Below are positions 1-9,500 of a stretch of 20,876 bases of DNA, one piece after another. The translations under genes were made by a program, and so were the position numbers. Numbering within the stretch: the first letter of the stretch is position 1; every line of letters begins with the position of its first letter. The notes beneath the pieces were generated by a model, which saw nothing but the letters and a program-made list of their open reading frames with translations, was not told the origin of the DNA and did not search any database. This DNA comes from Pedosphaera sp. (GTDB lineage: Bacteria; Verrucomicrobiota; Verrucomicrobiia; Limisphaerales; UBA9464): NCBI GenBank assembly GCA_009695405.1, contig SIAZ01000025.1, positions 1-20,876 on the forward strand. Direction: 5' to 3'.

Positions 1-101
1 CCGAAATCTTCGACTACATTGAAATCTTCTATAACCGCCAGCGCCGTCACACCTCCCTCCGAGGCCTTTCACCCGCTCAGTTCGAACTCAAAAATAACTA
101 A
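1..101 (+). CDS. IS3-family transposase (OrfB), C-terminal fragment cut by the window edge
   Basis: The frame is open from base 3 and ends at TAA 99-101, giving 32 residues. It contains YNRQRRHTSLRGLSPAQFE, the C-terminal end of the DDE integrase domain of IS3-family OrfB transposases. In that family this follows the catalytic Glu, and the YN..RRH..L...SP..FE pattern is close to diagnostic. The catalytic Asp and Glu residues lie upstream, outside the window, so it cannot be said whether the element is intact. The protein would catalyse copy-out/paste-in transposition of its own element. It points towards the minus-strand ASPIC gene at 650-2584. Confidence 0.88.
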   Translation, partial: EIFDYIEIFYNRQRRHTSLRGLSPAQFELKNN

Positions 102-145
102 CCAATAACTCCCTTTTCTCTGTCCGTTTTATCGAAGCAGGCCCA
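1..145 (+). mobile_element. Right end of an IS3-family insertion sequence, with a probable terminal inverted repeat at 121-145
   Basis: After the transposase stop at 101, positions 121-145 start TGTCCG and end GGCCCA. This suits a right terminal inverted repeat of an IS3 element, which normally lies shortly after orfB and ends in CA. The left end is outside the window, so neither the repeat nor a target-site duplication can be confirmed. The boundary at 145 is inferred from position and base pattern only. Confidence 0.45.
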
Positions 146-590
146 GAGGTGACTCCTTTAGATGCACCTAGTTGCTAAAGGAAGTCAAAATTTTAAAGCA
201 AATCTGAAGAAAAAGTCAGGGCAGTTTGCTAAGGATCAAGTAGGGTAAAATAACTGATCTAAATGTCCTTCATATACTTAAGAGATGACTCAAAAGCAAA
301 AACTGCAGGGGCGATTGCGGAAGAGATCAATCCAGTCAATCTGCTTGAAATCTAGGTGCAAAAGTCGATCTGAGCAGGCGTGTGGATTATCCTGCTGGAA
401 AGGGTGGAGAGGTTGGTCTTCCATCCGCCCGAAAGTGCTGAGGAAGAGTCGGCACCGAAGTCCCGAGGCTGATGTGGGCTAGGCTCGGTTCAGGAAGCTA
501 TCGGGTGTGTCACTGATACCGCTGGCAGAGCGTGATATTTGATTCACCAAAAGACCTATCGGAGTCTCTGCCGCTTCCAAAATCAAATTT
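146..590. other. Gene-poor stretch beside the IS end
   Basis: No convincing gene is seen. The longest plus-strand frame (285-482, 65 codons) is rich in Arg, Ser and Lys and looks like no known family. An overlapping frame from 286 reads AGAIAEEINPVNLLEI before a stop, and a third frame then reads GAKVDLSRRVDYPAGKGG. Together these could be a frameshifted, decayed gene, but the case is weak. No RNA gene or promoter could be supported. Confidence 0.4.
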
Positions 591-637
591 GCAATTCCTT
601 AAGGGTAATTGCTCAGTGGTCGACTTTTTACCACTGA
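591..637 (-). terminator. Two adjacent hairpins downstream of the 644-aa ASPIC gene
   Basis: An 8-bp perfect inverted repeat, TCAGTGGT (613-620) with ACCACTGA (630-637), has a 9-nt loop. It is directly followed on the minus strand by a second one, GCAATT (591-596) with AATTGC (607-612). Both lie within 60 nt of the stop at 650. There is no clean U-tract after either, so this may be a weak terminator or an mRNA-stabilising structure. Confidence 0.4.
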
Positions 638-649
638 ATTTGTTTCATT

Positions 650-2584
650 TTAGGGTTTCAAGTTAGGTTCGATTAACTTGAGAAGAGCATTCGAGGTAGG
701 GGAGGTCACACGCTGCCGTTCGCCACTGGGCCAGTAGACTTCAACAAAGTCGATTACCTTGGAGTCACCCAATCCGAAATAAAGCGGAAGCGAGCTTTGG
801 GCGAGGTAACCGGATTTACCGTCGCAAAACTGAGTGAGTGTTCGGCCTTCGAATTGAACGAGAACCTTTGCACCCAAGCCATCGCGGTTGGACCGAGTGC
901 CTTGGAGTTGCACTTTTAAAAAATGGAGTTCTCGACGTTGGCTCAAGTTGCTGATCAACACTTGAGGCGAGTCATTAAATTCGCCGATGACCACGTCGAG
1001 GTCATCATCATTATCCAAATCAAGAAAGACAGAGGATCGACTAGAAAGACTCCCCGGAATAGCGATTAAGCTGGATTTTCCTTGGCATAAGTTATTGGTA
1101 CGATCGGTACCTGAGCAGTCGAGAGTGAAGAATTCTTTCCCCAATCGCCCACCCGTACGAGGTTCAATTCCAAGCAAGAATTCGGCATCAAAGAACCGTT
1201 TACCCGATTCATTAAGGAGAACTGAGTTAATGGCGTATCGAAACGGGTACCCCATTCCGGCAGTGATTAAAAGATCGTCGTAGCCGTCTGCATTTAAATC
1301 GCCAGAACTGATTCCCCAAGGCCAATAGGTTTCTGCTCCGATTTGATCGGAAATCTCTTTAAATTTCCCATTACCTAAATTCTGGTAGAAAGCATTACCA
1401 AAAATGTTGTTCGATGCGCCTTGCAGATAAGCCTCGGTCCATTGCATGGCGCAGTAAGCTTGACTCTTCTTTTTTTCTATTTCTGGTCGGAATCCCAGAG
1501 CTTCGTCGGTTTGTTGGCGGGTCATATCCGAGTGCATATCAGTCACAAACAAATCGGCCAAACCATCTTGGTTAAAATCAAAGAATTTGACCCCAGTCGA
1601 TCCCCAAGGTGTTTTTGGGAAGTAAGTGGCGGTTCGGTCTAGGTACCCTTTTCCAGCCTGATTTTCATAATAGTGATCGTCCCCTTGCATATTCGGTAAG
1701 TAGAGATCGGGAAATCCATCGTGATTTAAGTCGGTAAAGGTGGCGTCTCCAACCCAAAATTCATCGTTAAAATTGAGACTCTTGGATACCTCTTGAAAGC
1801 GTCCATGCCCGAGATTTCGGTAGAGCAATGATCGCTCTGATCGTTCAGGAAAAAGGTGTCCTGAAAAGGCATCATCTCGAGCGATATAATAGCTACCTCG
1901 TCCCTTTTGTTCAGTGGTGTATTTTCCAACATTGGTCACCAGCAAATCGAGTAAACCATCGTTGTCGAAGTCAAAAAGAACGGCACCAGACGAATGCCCA
2001 ATATAGCTGAATCCCGCCGCCTGTGTGATGTCTTCAAAGCGTCCATTCCCTCGATTTTTGAAGAGATGATTGCCGTGGCGAACGGTGGTCACAAATAAAT
2101 CGGGAAGGCCGTCGTTGTCGATATCTGCAAAACTTGCACCTACCGAGATTTGATCTTCAAGGCCTACGCCCGCTTTGAGAGTTGCCGCTTCAAACTGACC
2201 CTTGCCCAAATTACGCCAGAGTCCATTGGCCCCCAGTTGCGATGTGAAATAGAGATCAATTAAGCCGTCTCCATCGATGTCTGCGGCTGCGATACCTCCA
2301 CCGTGGTCATAGTGCGCCGCTTTGTAATCTTTAGCAGCATCGTCGACGATTTGGTGGGTGAAATTGATTCCGCTACCCTTGATTTGATTGGTGAATTGAA
2401 AGGAGTAAAAAGTAGATTGATGAGTTGCTGCGAGGGTCTGAGCTTGGTGACGACGTTCTAAATAGCTCAGCGTCACAGGTGAGCGTAGTTCTGCGGTAAG
2501 GGCTGAGAATTGAAGGCTACTGCCAACGAAGAGAAGCAGGGGCTTAGTCCAATGCGATAGGGTTAGATTTGGAGATGATAGCAT
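650..2584 (-). CDS. Secreted VCBS/FG-GAP repeat protein with C-terminal ASPIC/UnbV domain
   Basis: 644 residues. Residues 1-31 resemble a Sec signal peptide (LLLFVGSSLQFSALTA), so the product is probably exported. At least seven FG-GAP/VCBS calcium-loop motifs follow, including DIDGDGLIDLYF, DIDNDGLPDLFV, DFDNDGLLDLLV, DLNHDGFPDLYL, DFNQDGLADLFV, DLNADGYDDLLI and DLDNDDDLDVVI. These are typical of beta-propeller blades that bind calcium. Residues 553-625 match ASPIC/UnbV, with the NRDGLGAKV and FVEVYWPSGE signatures. The biochemical role of this family is not established; adhesion or extracellular-matrix roles are often proposed. ATG at 2584 is kept because it places the signal peptide correctly, although no clear Shine-Dalgarno sequence is present. 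It lies 72 bp after the larger ASPIC gene with no hairpin between, so the two are probably co-transcribed. Confidence 0.9.
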   Translation of the reverse strand: MLSSPNLTLSHWTKPLLLFVGSSLQFSALTAELRSPVTLSYLERRHQAQTLAATHQSTFYSFQFTNQIKGSGINFTHQIVDDAAKDYKAAHYDHGGGIAAADIDGDGLIDLYFTSQLGANGLWRNLGKGQFEAATLKAGVGLEDQISVGASFADIDNDGLPDLFVTTVRHGNHLFKNRGNGRFEDITQAAGFSYIGHSSGAVLFDFDNDGLLDLLVTNVGKYTTEQKGRGSYYIARDDAFSGHLFPERSERSLLYRNLGHGRFQEVSKSLNFNDEFWVGDATFTDLNHDGFPDLYLPNMQGDDHYYENQAGKGYLDRTATYFPKTPWGSTGVKFFDFNQDGLADLFVTDMHSDMTRQQTDEALGFRPEIEKKKSQAYCAMQWTEAYLQGASNNIFGNAFYQNLGNGKFKEISDQIGAETYWPWGISSGDLNADGYDDLLITAGMGYPFRYAINSVLLNESGKRFFDAEFLLGIEPRTGGRLGKEFFTLDCSGTDRTNNLCQGKSSLIAIPGSLSSRSSVFLDLDNDDDLDVVIGEFNDSPQVLISNLSQRRELHFLKVQLQGTRSNRDGLGAKVLVQFEGRTLTQFCDGKSGYLAQSSLPLYFGLGDSKVIDFVEVYWPSGERQRVTSPTSNALLKLIEPNLKP

Positions 2585-2656
2585 AGAGTGTTTTCATTTG
2601 GGACGGGAAAGAATTGAAGGCGGTAATTGCGAACGTAGCGGGGTATAGAGAGGCTT

Positions 2657-5600
2657 TCAGAGGGAAGTTGAGCGTGGATGGCGAGGTTTTATAGATTGAC
2701 TGCCGGAGGGGACCTTGACCGTTGCTTTGATTCCGCCCGGCCAGAGAATCTCAATGTTTTCGGGTGGTTGAAAGCCTCCAAGAATCCAAGAAGTTGAATC
2801 CTGCGACCAATAACCTGAGCCGGCATGTATTTCATGAACGGGCCCCCTTGATCCATCCTGAAAGCGGGCACGAATTTGTGCTCCGATTGCTTTTAAATTG
2901 GTGTTTAATCCGATGAGTTCAACTCGGAGAGCGGATTGGGCACTAAGGTTGTGAAACAGTCGCGAGGGGCCTCGGTTCTGAGTGACCACGATGTCGAGTC
3001 TTCCATCGTGGTCGAAATCACTTAAAGCAGCCCCGCGACCTTCCCCTGTTAACCAAAGACCACTCTCCGCTTCCGGCACGGCGCGCCAGTTGCCTTTACC
3101 GTCCCCTTGGAGGACGAGGCCAAATCCGGCATCGAGACGACTTTCTGCTGAACTCACCCCAAAAAAGTTTTGGGCCATGAAAAGGTCCTCCGCTCCATCT
3201 CCATTCAGGTCACCCACCGTGAGTCCAAAAATCGGAGCTAACTGGGCTTCGGTTGGCAAGGATCGAAGTTCGAAATGATCGCCTCGATTGAGGAGTTGGA
3301 TGGAATCAAATGTTGCGACCGTGGCACGGTTCATTTGAGGTAATCCAGCGGCAAGAACGGTCGCTGCTGTGGCCGCGCTAAAGCGGGTAAAGTCGGGGAA
3401 GCGTTCGCGTAAGCTGGGAAAGGAACTGCTCAAAGTGGACCAATCGCGGAAGGGTACAAATTGCTGTAACCCCGAATCAAAGTGAGTTTCGAGTAGGGCT
3501 AGATTTCCTGAGCCATCGGTATCGCCAAAATGAATTTGAGCCGGTTGATCCAAGAAAGTCTGTCGTGCGTGATTACGCCCCCAGTTACCAATCACAAGAT
3601 CCAAGCGACCGTCGTTGTCGAAATCGCCCACAGCAACCGAATTCCACCAACCGGTGAGAGCGCTGAGGTGGCTTGGGGTGGAGGGGCCTTTAGTCCGATG
3701 CACTTGGGTTACCGGTGGATCCCAAAGTGAAAAGGTTCCCTTGTTGTTTTGAAGGATCCGAATGGGGCCCCAATCGCAGGCGAGCACAAGTTCTGGCCAC
3801 CCATCGGCATTGAGGTCGGTAAAGACAGCTCCGCTGACCATGCCGATTTTGGCGAGGATTTGGCTCGCCTTGGAATCGTATTGGAGTGATCCGCCATAGG
3901 CGCGCAAAAGGGAGGAACTCGCAGACTCTGGGTACCGACCGGCAATCACTCGTCCGCCGACGAAAACATCAATTTCTCCGTCGCCATCATAATCACCGAG
4001 GGCTATCGGACCTGTACTACTTGCGGAATGAAGAAGTGAAGTGTCGGCCTCGCCGGTTATTAGGGAAATTCGGCGAAGAGCAGGTCCGTTTGTTGCCCCT
4101 GATTCATACTGAGATAGCCCCAACAGGAGCACTGAGTTTGTCGGGCTAGGATGCCACGCAAGCACGGTAGTAAGGTCGGCTTCGAGGAGGGGTTCCAAGG
4201 GCTTAGCCCGCTGCGGAACAAAGGTTCCTTGAGTGCTGTTGCGGAAGACGGACAAGCGCCCCTCGCGTCCGGTTCCGATGATTAAATCGTCCCAACCATC
4301 TCCGCTAAAATCGAACCAAGTGACCCCAGGCCCCAAGTGGCTCAGTTGATGGGGTAAAAGGGGTTGTCGAGCAAAGTCATCAAACGGCAGGTCGTAATGT
4401 TGGTGAGGGAGGCGATCGCTGAAGTCCTCAAACCATTTGGGTTTAGACGAGTGAGAGGAAGAGAGCGAGTGAGTCGTTTTTTTTGACTCGCTGAGGGAAA
4501 CCAAGTTGACCGGAAGAGCCGAGGTTTCATTGATTTCGTAAAGACAATTAGGGATGGCATTGGAAACGATGCTTATCGCTCCACTGCGCCAAGTAATAGT
4601 TAGAGTGAGTCGATTAGTTGAGTTGCCTGCAGCAAAGGTGCGGATAAAATCGTCGCCCGAAAGATAGCGACCTCCGGCCATCATTTCTTGGCTTTGCCGT
4701 GGTAAACCTGGGGCTAAGACACTGATTTTTGCCCCAACACCCCGAGTATTGGGCGGGCGACCGTTCAATTTTACAGCGAGTCTAGCTCGAGTGGTTCGAT
4801 TTTCGAGGATTAGAGGCGCATCATTAAGGCAGTTAACGATGACATCGAGATCGCCGTCGAGATCGAGATCGGCCAAGGCCATCCCGTGAGAGATTCGACG
4901 AGAATCAAACCCCCAAGGGGTACCTATTTCTTCAAAGGTCAGATCGCCTCGGTTACGAAATGCAATGTTTGGTGTGTCCAATCGTGGAAGCCGTTTTCGC
5001 TGCCGGAGTTGTTCACTGGGCGACCAATTTAAGCGCTTAGCTTCATCATCAAGTTGCTGGGCAATGTCGGCATGTTGAGCATCACGCCAATGACCTGTGG
5101 TGACCAACAGATCTTCGTAGCCATCGAGATCAACATCAACAAAGGCGGGACACCAAGACCATTCAGAGGCTTCAACACCGCTCAATTGAGCGATCTCAGA
5201 ATAGGCCTGATTATTCCGATTTAAAAACAAGGTATTGCGGGGAAATTGCGGGCGTTCTTCGAGGAGATTACGGACTTGAGCAAAGGCGGTTGGGCCCATG
5301 ACTTGCACCTGACGACGTTGATGGTCTCGACTTAACATATCCGCGACAAAGAAGTCGTCTAATCCGTCCCGGTTGACATCGGCAAAGTCGATTCCCATAG
5401 AGAACAGACTGGTTTCTCGTAAAGCGTTTTTGGGCAGTGCCTGAAAGATACCGTTTCCCTTGTTCATCCAGATTCGGTCTGGTGATTGGAAATCATTACA
5501 GACATAGAGGTCTGGAAAATTATCGCCGTTTATATCGCGAAATCGGGCTGAAAGACCCCAATCATAGGGAATTAAAATGGGCTTGCCTTTTTCGTCTAAG

Positions 5601-6442
5601 AACGCGCCTTGGGTCCAAGGAACTGGCGTGAAATGGCCTCCTCCATCATTGCGATAGAGAGCATCCGCTTCGCCGTTTTCGAGGATCCCGCCGGCCTGAT
5701 CCAATGTGTAGCGCCCGAGCAAATCGGGGGCCTCGGCGGAGCGCCCGTTGACGCTCAGTAAGCGGGAAAATCCGTTCGTGACCCCGACACGAAAGCGTTG
5801 ATCTAATTGATCTCGAAGAGTGTCATTTCGATAATGAGCAACGTAAAGATCTAGCCATCCATCGCCGTCGATATCGGCGAGGGTCAGGGAAGTGCTTCCA
5901 GCGCTGCTTGCTAGACCCGATTGGCGGGTGGTTTCCTGAAATTTCCCTTTGCCGTCGTTTATAAAAAGTCGGGTCCCAGATTGGATACCATTGACAAGAA
6001 GATCTAGGTCGCCATCGCCATCAATATCGACAAAGGCCGATCCAGTGGAGGCTTGGTCTGCGCAAGCAACACCGGCTTCGGTAGTGATATTTTCAAAATG
6101 CCACCCTCCTCGATTACGCCAGAGGTTATTTGGGGAATCTAAGCCGCAGAAATAGAGATCAACCCAGCCGTCGCCATCGATATCTCCAGCGGTTACCCCT
6201 GATCCGTTCAAAAAAATCTGATTAGTGAGGCTACGGTCTTCGCTGAGGCGGTTGGTAAAAGTAATGCCTGAAAAAAGAGGGGAGACACTTTGAAACCCCG
6301 AGGACTGATTTTGGGTCGGGGTTAGAAGTGTCATACGCCGTCCGCCAGGAAAGGTTTCCCACTCCAAGGAGGCGGCGGTCATCGTGTTGCCGAAGAATAG
6401 AAAAATCCAGCAGGCAAGGAAACCAGACAAAAGGGCTGGCAT
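2657..6442 (-). CDS. Large secreted VCBS/FG-GAP protein with two ASPIC/UnbV domains
   Basis: The open frame extends to a GTG at 6544 (1295 codons), but that start lies upstream of an intrinsic terminator (6480-6517). ATG 6442 is preferred, giving 1261 residues beginning MPALLSGFLACWIFLFFG, a plausible signal peptide. Numbered from 6442, residues ~87-540 hold FG-GAP motifs (DIDGDGWVDLYF, DIDGDGDLDLLV, DIDGDGWLDLYV, DVNRDGLDDFFV, DLDLDGDLDVIV). A first ASPIC/UnbV domain (~553-626, RGVGAKISV) and a Ser-rich linker (~650-669) follow. A second propeller-like set comes next (DFSGDGWDDLII, DYDGDGEIDVFV, DFDNDGRLDLVI, DLNGDGAEDLFM, DFDHDGRLDIVV). A second ASPIC domain (~1172-1245, KAIGAQIRA and IEILWPGG) closes the protein. 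This is effectively two copies of the architecture of the neighbour at 650-2584. The molecular function is unknown; calcium-dependent surface binding is inferred. Confidence 0.88.
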   Translation of the reverse strand: MPALLSGFLACWIFLFFGNTMTAASLEWETFPGGRRMTLLTPTQNQSSGFQSVSPLFSGITFTNRLSEDRSLTNQIFLNGSGVTAGDIDGDGWVDLYFCGLDSPNNLWRNRGGWHFENITTEAGVACADQASTGSAFVDIDGDGDLDLLVNGIQSGTRLFINDGKGKFQETTRQSGLASSAGSTSLTLADIDGDGWLDLYVAHYRNDTLRDQLDQRFRVGVTNGFSRLLSVNGRSAEAPDLLGRYTLDQAGGILENGEADALYRNDGGGHFTPVPWTQGAFLDEKGKPILIPYDWGLSARFRDINGDNFPDLYVCNDFQSPDRIWMNKGNGIFQALPKNALRETSLFSMGIDFADVNRDGLDDFFVADMLSRDHQRRQVQVMGPTAFAQVRNLLEERPQFPRNTLFLNRNNQAYSEIAQLSGVEASEWSWCPAFVDVDLDGYEDLLVTTGHWRDAQHADIAQQLDDEAKRLNWSPSEQLRQRKRLPRLDTPNIAFRNRGDLTFEEIGTPWGFDSRRISHGMALADLDLDGDLDVIVNCLNDAPLILENRTTRARLAVKLNGRPPNTRGVGAKISVLAPGLPRQSQEMMAGGRYLSGDDFIRTFAAGNSTNRLTLTITWRSGAISIVSNAIPNCLYEINETSALPVNLVSLSESKKTTHSLSSSHSSKPKWFEDFSDRLPHQHYDLPFDDFARQPLLPHQLSHLGPGVTWFDFSGDGWDDLIIGTGREGRLSVFRNSTQGTFVPQRAKPLEPLLEADLTTVLAWHPSPTNSVLLLGLSQYESGATNGPALRRISLITGEADTSLLHSASSTGPIALGDYDGDGEIDVFVGGRVIAGRYPESASSSLLRAYGGSLQYDSKASQILAKIGMVSGAVFTDLNADGWPELVLACDWGPIRILQNNKGTFSLWDPPVTQVHRTKGPSTPSHLSALTGWWNSVAVGDFDNDGRLDLVIGNWGRNHARQTFLDQPAQIHFGDTDGSGNLALLETHFDSGLQQFVPFRDWSTLSSSFPSLRERFPDFTRFSAATAATVLAAGLPQMNRATVATFDSIQLLNRGDHFELRSLPTEAQLAPIFGLTVGDLNGDGAEDLFMAQNFFGVSSAESRLDAGFGLVLQGDGKGNWRAVPEAESGLWLTGEGRGAALSDFDHDGRLDIVVTQNRGPSRLFHNLSAQSALRVELIGLNTNLKAIGAQIRARFQDGSRGPVHEIHAGSGYWSQDSTSWILGGFQPPENIEILWPGGIKATVKVPSGSQSIKPRHPRSTSL

Positions 6443-6479
6443 GAAGAAACGAAATATAAATAAAGAGGAACTAGCCAAC

Positions 6480-6517
6480 AAAAAGAGCAGGCGAGCGTTT
6501 TTCTGACGCCCGCCTGC
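6480..6517 (-). terminator. Strong intrinsic terminator after the 1337-aa repeat-protein gene
   Basis: On the minus strand, GCAGGCGGGCGT pairs with ACGCTCGCCTGC (plus-strand 6506-6517 and 6487-6498). This makes a 12-bp stem with one G-U pair and a 7-nt loop, followed at once by TCTTTTTG. It begins about 50 nt after the stop of the 6569-10582 gene, as expected for its terminator. It falls within the first codons of the longest frame of the next gene, which argues that translation of that gene begins downstream, at 6442. Confidence 0.8.
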
Positions 6518-6568
6518 CTGATCATTTCTTAAATCACTGAACACCGTCGTCGAGCGAACCGAGAGCGC

Positions 6569-9500
6569 TTAGAGTTTGAGTCTATAGAACTGAGAGGCGG
6601 CTGCGCTGGCTGGGACAGTGATGCTGGTGCCCGCCGGCGCGGGAGTGACGTTTTTCCACACATCACCGAGTTTATCGATTGATTGCAAGACACCTAGGCC
6701 AGACCAGCTAATGCCCACGTTAGCACCCTGAACTGATAGCCCGGTGAATCGTCCCACTGTAGGCACTGATCCTCCTTTAATTTTTGCGTTATCGAAGAAA
6801 GAGACCACTCCGTTACCGTTCTCGTCAGTGCTTGCTCCAAACCCGACAGATAACCCCGTTGAGAAGGGGAAGGGGACCTCTGCCCCAAAGGTGTCGTCTA
6901 CGAACAGTTTCACCGTGGCTCCATTGGCCACCAATTTCACACGGTGCAGCTTTTCGTTGTCAAATGTTCCGCCGTCAAGTGTGCGGAGATTAACACTATT
7001 ACCGATTGGATTATCATCCAAGGCACCGATCGATTTGTTGTAACCCCAACCAAAATTTCGGCCATCGTGTGCGACGTAATCGGAGAAGTGAACGAAGTTA
7101 CCGGCACTATCCTTGATGACAATGTAGACGCGTTCTTCGGCACTGGTCCCAGAGGTAAGCGTGTAGGCCAGTGAGACTCGATCGATCTCGAAGGTCAGTG
7201 GTTCGCTGGATTTCACTGAGTAGGTTTTGGCACTCATCAAGGAGATAGCCGGCCAAGGTGCGACGCCTACGGTGACGTCAAATTTCACTTGTCCACCGCT
7301 AATCGTCACTGCGGATTCATCGGTAGGTTCGCCAGTTTCAAAGGCGGTTTTGTCGATGGTCCAATTTGCTGCGTTGATTGTGGCCGCAGCGAAATCATCG
7401 GCCAACAGGACCGCAGGTGAGGCGACAACTTCCACCGCAATTGAACCAGCCACACAAACTGAAGGAGTGCTGGCAAACTCAAAGGTGGTGGAACCGAAGC
7501 CGATCGGATTAATCTGAATGGACTGGGTGTTGGGCGCACCGGCAGCGAAGTTCAGGGTGAGGACTCCGTTGACTGCGCCGACGGGTACCGCAACCGCAGG
7601 GTTTTTGCTGGTCACCTTGACCGTGACCGCAGCGGCATCATTCAGGAGTTGTGGAATGGTAATAGATGCGGACTTGGAGTCGGCAACGGTCATAGAGATT
7701 GAAGCGGGTTCTGAGGTGATACAGGGCAGCACATTTTCGACCCGAACATTATCAAATGTCGCCGTAACGGTATCGCCTTCGGCGCGGGCATAACCGCCGA
7801 GTTCGAGGAAGATTCCAGAGGTGACTTCAAAGGGGAAACGGCCACCCGACACACCATTGAGAAAAACCTCAACAGTGCTGCCGTCGGCGACCATTTTCAT
7901 TTTAAAAGCGCCTAATTCGGCATCTTGATCATTGAAAGCAGCGAGGTTGTTGCCGCCGCCGGTGGCGCTGCCCGGATTACTATTCACTTGCCAACCGTTT
8001 TCGCCCAAGTTTTGAGCAAAGAAGACATACTTTGAGCGGTCCCCGGTGGTAAGATAGATACCGCTACGTCCGGCGCTGCCGGCTTGTTCTATTGCGGCAC
8101 GATCGACTTCAACGGAGAGGTTAAGTTCCTTTGTGGCGAGGAAACTCTTGGTTGATTTAAGTGAGGCGCCAGCCCAGTAACTGGTCTCTGTGGTGCCTGC
8201 GATTTGCAAAGTGCCACCGCCGGTGGTTACAGTGTAGGTGCCTACTCCGCTCGCTTCGAAGCTCTGCGATGATTTTTGCCATTTTGCCTGATCGATTGCT
8301 CCGGCGAAGGTGTCTTCGAGTTGCGCACCCGGGCCAGAAATTACCGCGACACTCAATGGATTTGGACTGCCGACGTCGCCCTCGATACTAAAGGTTGTGC
8401 CACCAAGAGATACGCCGCGCACGCGGAAGGTTTTGGTATTTGGTCCACCCACAGGGAAAGTCAGGTTCAAGGTTCCACTGGTGGCTCCGTCGGGCGTGGC
8501 AATGGAGGGATTGGCGCTGACCACTCGGAGGTTAACGGCCGCCGAGGAGTTTAAGCCTGAGGGAATTCGAACGGTGATTTCTGGGCTGGTGCCTCCCAAT
8601 CGAACACTGCTGGATTTTGGCGCAAATGCCGCGCCGCCTTCAGTTTCAATGGTGAGGTTGTCCCAGACAGTTTTAGAAGTGTCATTATTTGCACGAGCAT
8701 AGGCTCCGAATTCAAAGACCACCGGTGAGAATGGGAATTTGACTTCCGCACCGACCGCTCCGTCCAACAATAGTTTCACAGTCTTGCCGTTGGCGATCAT
8801 TGACATTTTATGGGTACCCCCGTTGTCAAACGCAGCGCCGTCAAAGGCCGCCATGTTGTTTCCGCCACCGGTCGGAACGTCGCCGTCCTCACCAATTTTT
8901 CGATTATATCGCCACCCTCCTTCACCACGGACATCAGCGAACAAAACATATTTGTCTCGGGATTCATTGAGGATCCAAAGCGCACTCCGAGAGGCTGAGC
9001 CAACCCCAGCTTCGGCAATCCGATCAATCTTAAGGGTCAAAAGTGATTCGTCCGATGCTTCAAAAACCGGCCCTACTCGCAAGGTGCCACCGGACCACCA
9101 TTGAGTGGTGGTTGTACCCACGAATTCGATTGTACCATTCGCGGCCTCAGCATGGATGTTGCCCACGCCGCCCTCAAAGAAGGGCGCCGAAACTTGGAAC
9201 CGAGCGGGATTGATAACATTCCCTGCGAAATCATCTTGGAAGACGACGGTCGACTGACGCAGAACTGTCTCAACCTTTAGATTATCAAACCGTGTTGCGG
9301 CCGTATCATTGTTGGCGCGCGCATAACTACCGATGTGAAAAGAGAGTTTGGAAACTGGAAATTTTACTTCCGCACCAACCACACCATCGAGCATCAGTTT
9401 GACGGTTTTTCCGTCGGCTAAAATGCTCATAACATGCTTGCCGCCATCGTCGAAAGCGGCGCCATCGAAGGAAGCCATATTGTTACCGCCGCCGGTTGGG

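Noticed and set aside
285..482. A 65-codon plus-strand frame
   Set aside because: Basic, low-information sequence with no family resemblance or start signal. At best it belongs to a decayed gene in other frames.
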